Shown here one piece after another: positions 1 through 12,000 of a stretch of 64,000 nt of DNA. The DNA lies in the NCBI GenBank assembly GCA_022606425.2, contig JAHDVF020000578.1, positions 248,001 through 312,000 on the forward strand. The letters run 5' to 3'. Each line of letters opens with the position of its first letter. The first letter of the stretch is position 1. The stretch comes from Lepidostoma basale. Taxonomy: Eukaryota > Arthropoda > Insecta > Trichoptera > Lepidostomatidae. Under the pieces are notes generated by a model, which ran no database searches, was not told the DNA's origin, and saw only the letters and a list, made by a program, of their open reading frames with translations. The position numbers and the translations under genes are program-made.

Positions 1-1
1 A

Positions 2-3000
2 TCTACCACCAGTAATATGTTGACTACAACAACCGATGATTTTTCGACTGGCACTGCAGCTATCTCGACTACTGAGGCTACCGTCGAATCTACAACCGAC
101 AATGGCAATACGTCAGTTCCATTTACTATGACCACCGGTAATGAAATTACTACAACAAGCGAAGAATCTACAACCGGCACTGTTGCCATCTCGACAACTG
201 AGGCGACTGTCACATCTACAACCGACAACGGCAATGCGACGGTTCTGTCTACTTTGACCACAAGTAATGAGTTGACTACAACAACCGATGATTCTTCGAC
301 TGGCACTTCAGCCATCTCGACTACTGAGGCTACTGTCGGATCTACAACCGACAATGGCAATGCGACGGCTCCATCTACTTTGACCACCAGTAATGAGATA
401 TCAACAACAAACGGTGTCCCTTCGACTGGCACTGGAGCCATCTCGACAACTGGGGCGACTGTCACATCTACAACCGACAACGGCAATGCGTCTACAATGA
501 CCACCAGTAATGAGATATCTACAACAATTGATGTTTCTGCAAGTGTCACTGGGGCCATATCGACAACCGAGGCGACGGTCACATCTACAACTGGCAATGG
601 CAACGCGACGGTTCTGTCTACTTTGACCACCAGTAATGAAATTACTTCAACCACTGATGAATCTACAACCTTCACTGGAGCCATATCGACAACTGAAACG
701 ACCGTCACATCTACCACCAGTAATGTATTGACTACAACAACCGATTATTCTTCGACTGGCACTGGTGCCATCTCGACAACTGAAGGGACCGTCACATCTA
801 CCACCAGTAATATGTTGACTACAACAACCGATGATTTTTCGACTGGCACTGCAGCTATCTCGACTACTGAGGCTACCGTCGAATCTACAACCGACAATGG
901 CAATACGTCGGTTCCATCTACTATGACCACCGGTAATGAAATTACTACAACAACCGATGAATCTACAACCGGCACTGGTGCCATCTCGACAACTGGGGCG
1001 ACTGTCACATCTACAACCGACAACGGAAATGCGTCTACAAAGACCACCAGTAATGAGATATCTACAACAATTGATGTTTCTGCAAGTGTCACTGGAGCCA
1101 TATCGACAACCGAGGCGACGGTCACATCTACAACTGGCAACGGCAACGCGACGGTTCTGTCTACTTTGACCACCAGTAATGAAATTACTTCAACCACCGA
1201 TGAATCTACAACCTTCACTGGAGCCATATCGACAACTGAAACGACCGTCACATCTACCACCAGTAATGTATTGACTACAACAACCGATGATTCTTCGACT
1301 GGCACTGGTGCCATCTCGACAACTGAAGGGACCGTCACATCTACCACCAGTAATATATTGACTACAACAACCGATGATTTTTCGACTGGCACTGCAGCTA
1401 TCTCGACTACTGAGGCTACCGTCGAATCTACAACCGACAATGGCAATACGTCGGTTCCATCTACTATGACCACCGGTAATGAAATTACTACAACAAGCGA
1501 TGAATCTACAACCGGCACTGGTGCCATCTCCACAACTGAGGCGACTGTCACGTCTACAACCGATAACGGCAATGCGACCGTTCTGTCTACTTTGACCACA
1601 AGTAATGAGTTGACTACAACAACCGATGATTCTTCCACTGGTACTGCAGCCATTTCGACGACTGAGGCTACCGTTGGATCTACAACCGACAATGGCAATG
1701 CGACGGCTCCATCTACTTCGACCACCAGTAATGAGATATCAACAACAACCGGTGTCCCGACGACTGGCACTGGAGCCATCTCGACAACAGAAGTGACCGT
1801 CACGTCTACAACTGAAAACGGCAATGCGACGGTTCTGTCTACTTTGACCACCAGTAATGAAATTACTTCAACCACCGATGAATCTACAACCGGCACTAGT
1901 GCCATCTCGACAACTGAGGCCACGGTCACGTCTACAACCAGTAATGTATTGACTACAACAACTGATGATTCTTCGACGGGTACTGCAGCCATCTCGACTA
2001 CTGAGGCTACCGTCGGATCTACAACCGACAATGGCAATGCGTCGGTTCCATCTACTATGACCACCGGTAATGAAATTACTACAACAACTGATGAATCTAC
2101 AACCGACACTGGTGCCATCTCTACAACTGAGGCGACTGTCACGTCTACAACCGACAACGGCAATGGGTCTACTTTGACCACCAGTAATGAGATATCTACT
2201 ACAACCGATGAATCTACAACCGGCACTGGAGCCATATCGACAACTGAAGGGTCCGTCACATCTACCACCGGTAATATGTTGACTACAACAACCGATGATT
2301 TTTCGACTGGCACTGTAGCCATCTCGACTACTGAGGCTAGTGTCGTATCTACCGACAATGGCAATGCGACGGCTCCATCTATTTTGACCACCAGTAATGA
2401 GATATCTACAACAATCGGTCTCCCTTCGACTAGCACTGGAGCCATCTCGACAACAGAGGCGACTGCCACGTCTATAACCGACAACGGCAATGGGTCTACT
2501 TTGACCACCAGTAATGAGATATCTACTACAACCGATGAATCTACAACCGGCACTGGAGCCATATCGACAACTGAAACGACCGTCACATCTACCACCAGTA
2601 ATGTATTGACTACAGCAACCGATGGTTCTCCGTCTGGCACTAGTGCCATCTCGCCAACTGAAGGGTCCGTCACATCTACCACCGGTAATATGTTGACTAA
2701 AACAACCGATGATTTTTCGACTGGCACTGCAGCCATCTCGACTACTGAGGCTAGTGTCGTATCTACCGACAATGGCAATGCGACGACTCCATCTACTTTG
2801 ACCACCAGCAATGAGATATCTACAACAATCGGTCTCCCTTCGACTAGCACTGGAGCCATCTCGACAACTGAGGCGACTGTCACGTCTACAACCGACAGCG
2901 GCAATGCGACGTTTATGTCTACTTTGACCACCAGTATTGAAATTACTATAACCACCGATGAATCGACAACCGGCACTGGTGACATCTCGACAACAGAGGC

Positions 3001-6000
3001 AACCGCCACGTCTATAACCGACAACGGCAATGCGTCTACTGTGACCACCAGTAATGAGATATCTACTACAACCGATGAATTTACAACCGGCACTGTAGCC
3101 ATATCGACAACTGAAGCGACCGTCACATCTACCACCAGTAATGTGTTGAGTACAACAACCGATGATTCTTCGACTGGCACTGCAGCCATCTCGACAACTG
3201 AAGGGACCGTCACATCTACCACCGGTAATATGTTGACTACAACAACCGATGATTTTTCGACTGGCACTGCAGCCATCTCGACTACTGAGGCTTCCGTCTT
3301 ATTTACAACCGACAATGGCAATGCGACGGTTCCATTTACTATGACCACTGGTAATGAAATTACTACAACAACCGATGAATCTACAACCGGCGCTGGTGCC
3401 TTCTCGACAACTGAGGTGACTGTCACATCTACAACCGACAACGGCAATGCGACGGTTCTGTCTACTTTGACCACCAATAATGAGATATCTACAACAACCG
3501 GGGTCCCTTCGACTGGCACTGCAGCCATCTCGACTACTGAGGCTACCGACGGATCTTCAACCGACAATGGCAATGCGTCGGTTCCATCTACTATGACCAC
3601 CGGTAATGAAATTACTACAACAACCGATGAATCTACAACCGGCACTGGTGCCTTCTCGACAACTGAAGCGACCGTCACATCTACCACCAGTAATGTGTTT
3701 ACTACCACAACCGATGATTCTTCGAGTGGTATTGCAGCCATCTCGACTACTGAGGCTAGTGTCGTATCTACCGACAATGGAAATGCGACGGTTCCATCTA
3801 CTTTGACCACCAATAATGAGATATCTACAACAACCGGGGTCCCTTCGACTGGCACTGCAGCCATCTCGACTACTGAGGCTACCGACGGATCTTCAACCGA
3901 CAATGGCAATGCGTCGGTTCCATCTACTATGACCACCGGTAATGTAATTACTACAACAACCGACGAATCTACAACCGGCACTGGTGCCTTCTCGACAACT
4001 GAGGTGACTGTCACATCTACAACCGACAACGGCAATGCGACGGTTCTGTCTACTTTGACCACCAGAAATGAGATGACTTCAACAACTGGTGAACCTTGGA
4101 CAGGGACTGGTGCCATCTCGACTAATGAAGCAACCGTCACATCTACCACCAGTAATGTGTTGACTACAACAACTGATGATTCTTCGACTGGCACTGCAGC
4201 CATCTCGACTACTGAGGCTACCGTCGGATCTACAACCGACAATGGCAATGCGACGGCTCCATCTACTTTGACCACCGGTAATGAAATTACTACAACAACC
4301 GATGAATCTACAACCGGCACTGGTGCCTTCTCCACAACTGAGGCGACTGTCACGTCTACAACCGACAACGGCAATTCGACGGTTCTGTCTACTTTGACCA
4401 CCAGAAATGAGATGACTTCAACAACCGGTGAACCTTCGATTGGCACTGGTGCCATCTCGACAACTGAAGCGATCGTCACAACTACCACCAGTAATGTGTT
4501 GACTACAACTACAACAACCGATGATTTTTCGATTGGTACTGCAGCCATCTCGACTACTGAGGCTACCGTCGGATCTACAACCGACGATGGCAATGCGACG
4601 GCTCCATCTACTTTGACCACCATTAATGAGATATCAACTACAATCGGTGTCCCTTCGACTGGCACTGGAGCCATCTCGACAACAGAAGTGACCGTCACGT
4701 CTACAACTGAAAACGGCAATGTGACGGTTCCATCTACTATGACCACCGGTAGTGAAACTACTACAACAAACGATGAATCTACAACCGGCACCGGTGCCAT
4801 CTCGACAACTTGGTCGTCTGTCACATCTACAACCGACAATAGCAATGCGTCTACAATGACCACCAGTATTGAGATATCTACAACAATTGATGTTTCTCCG
4901 AGTGTCACTGGAGCCATATCGACAACCGAGGCGACGGTCACATCTACAACTGACAACGGCAACGCGACGGTTCTGTCTACTTTGACCACCAGAAATGAAA
5001 TTACTTCAACCACCGATGAATCTACAACCGGCACTGGTGCTATCTCGACAACTGAGGCGAAGTTCACGTCTACAACTGACAACGGTAATGCGATATCTAC
5101 TACAACCGATGAATCTACAACTGGCACTGGTGCCATCTCGACAACTGAAGCGACCCTCACATCTACCACCAGTAATGTGTTTACTACCACAACCGATGAT
5201 TCTTCGACTGGTACTGCAGCCATTTCGACTACTGAGACTACTGTCGTATCTACCGACAATGGCAATGCGACGGCTCCATCTACTTTGACCACCAGTAATG
5301 AGATATCTACAACAACCGGTGTCCCTTCGACTGGCACTGCAGCCATCTCGACTACTGAGGCTACCGTCGGATATACAACCGACAATGGCAATGCGTCGGT
5401 TCCATCTACTATGACCACCGGGGATGAAACTACTACAACAACCGATGAATCTACAACCACTGGTGCCATCTCGACAACTGGGGCGACTGTCACATTTACA
5501 ACCGACAACGGCAATGCGTCTACAATGACCACCAGTAATGAGATATCTACTACAACCGATGAATCTACAACCGGCACAGGAGCCATATCGCCAACTGAAA
5601 CGACCGTCACATCTACCACCAGTAATGTATTGACTACGGCAAACGATGATTCTTCGACTGGCACTGGTGCCATCTCGACAACTGAAGGGACCGTCACATC
5701 TACCACCAGTAATATGTTGACTACAACAACCGATGATTCTTCGACTGGCACTGCAATCATTTCGACTACTGAGGCTACCGTCGGATCTACAACCGACAAT
5801 GGCAATGCGACGGCTCCATCTTCTTTGACCACCAGTAATGAAATTACTACAACAACCGATGAATCTACAACCGGCACTGGTGCCTTCTCGACAACTGAAG
5901 CAACCGTCACATCTACAACCGACAACGGCACTGCGACGGCTCCATCTACTTTGACCACCAGTAATGAGATATCAACAACAACCGGGGTCCCTTCGACTGG

Positions 6001-9000
6001 CACTGCAGCCATCTCGACTACTGAGGCTACCGTCGGATCTACAACCGACAATGGCAATGCGTCGGTTCCATCTACTATGACCACCGGTAATGAAATTACT
6101 ACAACAACCGATGAATCTACAACCGGCACTGGTGCCTTCTCGACAACTGAAGCAACCGTCACATCTACAACCGACAACGGCAATGCGACGGCTCCATCTA
6201 CTTTGACCACCAGTAATGAGATATCAACAACAACCGGGGTCCCTTCGACTGGCACTGGAGCAATCTCGACAACAGAAGTGACCGTCACGTCTTCAACCGA
6301 CAACGGCAATGCGACGGCTCCATCTACTTTGACCACCAGTAATGAGATATCAACAACAACCGGTGTCCCTTCGACTGGCACTGGAGCCATCTCGACAACA
6401 GAAGTGACCGTCACGTCTACAACTGAAAACGGCGATGCGACGGTTCCATCTACTATGACTACCGGGAATGAAACTACTACAACAACCGATGAATCTACAA
6501 CCGGCACTGGTGCCATCTCGACAACTGGGGCGACTGTCACATCTACAAACGACAATGGCAATGCGTCTACAATGACCACCAGTAAAGATATATCTACAAC
6601 AATTGATGTTTCTCCGAGTGTCACTGGAGCCATATCGACAACCGAGGCGACGGTCACATCTACAACTGAAAACGGCAACGCGACGGTTCTGTCTACTTTG
6701 ACCACCAGTAATGATATTACTTCAACCACCGATGAATCTACAACCGGCACTGGTGCCATCTCGACAACTGAGGCGACCGTCACGTCTACAACCGACAACG
6801 GCAATGCGACGGTTCTATCTACTTTGACCACCAGAAATGAGATGACTTCAACAACTGGTGAACCTTGGACAGTGACTGGTGCCATCTCGACTAATGAAGC
6901 GACCGTCACATCTACCACCAGTAATGTATTGACTACAACAACTGATGATTCTTCGACAGGCACTGCAGCCATCTCGACTACTGGGGCTACCGTCGGATCT
7001 ACAACCGACAATGGCAATGCGACGGCTCCATCTACTTTGACCACCAGTAATGAGATATCAACAACAACCGGTTTCCCTTCGACTGGCACTGCAGCCATCT
7101 TGACTACTGAGTCTACCGTCGGATCTACAACCGACAATGGCAATGCGTCGGTTCCATCTACTATGACCACCGGTAATGAAATTACTACAACAACCGATGA
7201 ATCTACAACCGGCACTGGTGCCTTCTCGACAACTGAGGCGACTGTCACATCTACAACCGACAACGGCAATGCGACGGCTCCATCTACTTTGACCACCAGT
7301 AATGAGATATCAACAACAACCGGTGTCCCTTCGACTGGCACTGGAGCCATCTCGACAACAGAAGTGACCGTCACGTCTACAACTGAAAACGGTAATGCGA
7401 CGGTTCCATCTACTTTGACCACCGGTAGCGAAACAACTACAACAACTGATGAATCTACAACCGGCACTGGTGCTATCTCGACAACTGGGGCGACTGTCAC
7501 ATCTACAACCGACAATGGCAATGCGTCTACAATGACCACCAGTAAAGATATATCTACAACAATTGATGTTTCTCCGAGTGTCACTGGAGCCATATCGACA
7601 ACCGAGGCGACGGTCACATCTACAACTGACAACGGCAACGCGACGGTTCTGTCTACTTTGACCACCAGTAATGATATTACTTCAACCACCGATGAATCTA
7701 CAACCGGCACTGGTGCCATCTCGACAACTGAGGCGACCGTCACGTCTACAACCGACAACGGCAATGGGTCTACTTTGACCACCAGTAATGAGATATCTAC
7801 TACAACCGATGAATCTACCACTGGCACTGGTGCCATCTCGACAACTGAAGTGACCGTCACATCTACCACCAGTAATGTGTTTACTACCACAACCGATGAT
7901 TCTTCGACTGGTACTGCAGCCATCTCGACTACTGAGACTACCGTCGGAACTACAACCGACAATGGCAATGCCACGGCTCCATCTACTTTGACCACCAGTA
8001 ATGAGATATCAACAACAACCGGTTTCCCTTCGACTGGCACTGCAGCCATCTTGACTACTGAGTCTACCGTCGGATCTACAACCGACAATGGCAATGCGTC
8101 GGTTCCATCTACTATGACCACCGGTAATGAAATTACTACAACAACCGATGAATCTACAACCGGCACTGGTGCCTTCTCGACAACTGAGGCGACTGTCACA
8201 TCTACAACCGACAACGGCAATGCGACGGCTCCATCTACTTTGACCACCAGTAATGAGATATCAACAACAACCGGTGTCCCTTCGACTGGCACTGGAGCCA
8301 TCTCGACAACAGAAGTGACCGTCACGTCTACAACTGAAAACGGTAATGCGACGGTTCCATCTACTTTGACCACCGGTAGCGAAACAACTACAACAACTGA
8401 TGAATCTACAACCGGCACTGGTGCTATCTCGACAACTGGGGCGACTGTCACATCTACAACCGACAATGGCAATGCGTCTACAATGACCACCAGTAAAGAT
8501 ATATCTACAACAATTGATGTTTCTCCGAGTGTCACTGGAGCCATATCGACAACCGAGGCGACGGTCACATCTACAACTGACAACGGCAACGCGACGGTTC
8601 TGTCTACTTTGACCACCAGTAATGATATTACTTCAACCACCGATGAATCTACAACCGGCACTGGTGCCATCTCGACAACTGAGGCGACCGTCACGTCTAC
8701 AACCGACAACGGCAATGGGTCTACTTTGACCACCAGTAATGAGATATCTACTACAACCGATGAATCTACAACCGGCACTGGATCCATATCGACAACTGAA
8801 GCGACCGTCACATCTACCACCAGTAATGTGTTGACTACCTCAACCGATGATTCTTCGACTGGTACTGCAGCCATCTCGACTACTGAGGCTAGTGTCGTAT
8901 CTACAACCGACAATGGCAATACGACGGCTCCATCTACTTTGACCACCAGTAATGAGATATTCACAACAACCGGTGTCCCTTCGACTGGCACTGCAGCCAT

Positions 9001-12000
9001 CTCGACTACTGAGGCTACCGTCGGATCTACAACCGACAATGGCAATGCGACGGCTCCATCTACTTTGACCACCAGTAATGAGATATCTACAACAACCGGT
9101 GTCCCTTCGACTGGCACTGGAGCCATCTCGACAACTGAGGCGACTATCACGTCTACAACCGACAGCGGCAATGCGACGGTTCTGTCTACTTTGACTACCA
9201 GTATTGAAATTACTATAACCGCAGATGAATCGACATCCGGTGCTGGTGCCATCTCGACAACTGAGGCGACGGTCACGTCTACAACCGACAACGGCAATGC
9301 GTCTACTTTGACCACCAGTAATGAGATAACTTCTACAACCGATGAATCTACAACCGGCACTGGATCCATATCGACAACTGAAGCTACCGTCACATCTACC
9401 ACCAGTTATGTATTGACTACAACAACAGATGATTCTTCAACTGGCACTGGTGCCATCTCGACAACAGAAGCGACCGCCACATCTACAACTGACAACGGCA
9501 TCGCGACGGTTCAATCTACATTGACCTCCAGTAATGATTTGACTACAACAACCGGTATACTTTCTACTGGCATTGGTGCCATCTCGTCAACTGAAGCGAC
9601 CGTCACATCTACCATCAGTAATGTGTTCACTACAACAACCGATGTTTCTTCGCCTGGCACTGCAACCATTTCGACTTCTAAAGCTACCGTTGTATCTACA
9701 ACCGACAATGGCAATGCGACGGTTCCATTTACTATGACCACCGGTAATGAAATTACTACAACAACCGATGAATCTACAACCGGCACTGGTGCCATCTCGA
9801 CATCTGAGGCGACTGTCACGTCCACAACCGACAACGGCAATGCGTCTACATTGACCACCAGTAATGATTCGACTACAACAACCGATGATTCTTCGATTGT
9901 CACTGGAGCCATATCGACAACCGAAGCGACTGTCAGGTCTACAACCGACAGCGGCAATGTGTCTCCTTTGACCACCAATAATGATATATCTACATCAACC
10001 GGTATCCCTTCGACTGTCACTGGAGGCATATCGACAACCGAGGCGACCGTCACATCTACAACCGACAACGGAAATGCGATGGTTCTGTCTACATTGACCA
10101 AGAGTAATGATTTGTCTACAACAACCGATGTTTCTTCGACTGGCACTGGTGCCATCTCGACAACTGAAGAAATCGTCACATCTACAACCGAGAGTGAAAA
10201 TTCGTCTACTTTGACCACCAGTAATGAGATACCTACATCAACCGGTATCCCTTCGACTGTCACTGTTGCCATATCGACCGTCACATCTACAACTGACAAC
10301 GGCAACGCGACGGTTCTGTCTACTTTGACCCCCAATAATGAGATATCTACAACAATTGATCTTTCTTCGTCTGTCACTGGAGCCATCTCGACAACTGAAG
10401 TGACCGTCACATCTACAACCGACAACGGCAATGCGTCTACTTTGACCAACAGTAACGAGATATCTACAACAATTGATGTTTCTCCCACTGTCACTGGAGC
10501 CATATCGACAACCGAGGCGACCGTCACATCTATAACCGACAACGGAAATGCGTCTAGTTTGACCACCAGTAATGAGATATCTACATCAACCGGTAACCCT
10601 TCGTCTGTCACTGGAGTCATATCGACAACCGAGGCGACCGCCACATCTACAACCGACAGCGGGAATGCGACGGTTCTGTCTACATTGACTACCAGTATTG
10701 ATTTGACTACAACAACCGGTGTACCTTCTGGCACTGGTACCATCTCGACAACTGAAGCGACCGTCACATCTACCACCAGTAATGTGTTGACTACAACAAC
10801 CGATGCTTCTTCGACTGGCACTGTAGCCATCTCGACAACCGAGGCGACCGTCATATCTACAACTGACAATGGCAACGCAACGGTTCCGTCTACATTTACC
10901 ACCAGAAATGAGATGACTCCAACAACCCGTGTACCTGCAACTGGCACCATAACGACAACTGAGGCGACTGTCATGTCTTCAACTGATAACAGCAACGCAA
11001 CGGTTCTGTCTACTTTGACCACCAGTAATGCGATGTCTACAACAACTGATCTCTCTCCTGTTGGAACTGTGGTTAGCATGTTGACCACACCTGGTGACAG
11101 TTCGATTAACAACGATATCACAATAAGCGCTAGGCAATCAAATAATAATGAAAGCGTTATTTTGGAAAAGACTAGTGGGAAACAAAATGCCACAATTTTC
11201 ACAAAAAATATAACTGGTGAAGGAATAACAACTCTCCCTGTGTTTCAATCGGTCACAGATTTAATTTCGACAACAAAGGAAGTCTGGGATTCAACATTTG
11301 CAAGAGAAAATGATATATCCGGTAATAATAATGAAGACATTGACGCAGTTGAAGAATTGGCGATTAACAAACCACCGTTTAAATCACGTAGAAAAAAAAA
11401 CAGGAGAGTTTTTGATCTGGGAAAATACAATGATATAGATTTTGTTGAAGAATCATTAATATTAGAAGATGCTAACATTAGCACACCCCTGTATACCACG
11501 GAAAAAATCACAACATTAAATTATTCTGATGCGACAGTGGTAATAGAATATGGTATATTCAATCGTATGGCAGATGAAATGGATATTAATTCAACAAAGT
11601 CAAATAACAATAACAAAAATGTCAAATCAGATATGAGAAAGAATAATAATACAACAGCAGAAGAGTTGGTATTACAAGACGATGACAAGGACATCACAAC
11701 ATCTATATTGAAACCAAAGACAACTAAAATTGATGCATTCCAACATAAAGGAGACAGCACATCAGTCAGATTGAAACCACAGACAACTAAAATTGATGCG
11801 TTGCAACATAAAGGAGACAGCACATCAGTTGAGACTGAATCATTCGGAGTTACTACACCTCGTGCAACTAAAAAAGTTAATATAACCGATACGGATGATA
11901 AGTTAACAACACCGATTGGACACATAAAAAAATCAGGATTAGATTTACACAATCAAAATAAAAATGATACTGTCAAATCTTCAACATTAAATGATCACGT

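Noticed and set aside
745..9402. Antisense 2,885-residue Val/Asp-rich frame as a gene
   Set aside because: It mirrors the mucin repeats, has no independent start context and resembles no protein; explained by repeat composition. Kept only as a low-interest finding.
9511..11952. Further antisense frames opposite the mucin 3' part
   Set aside because: Shadows of the coding strand; composition follows the sense repeats.
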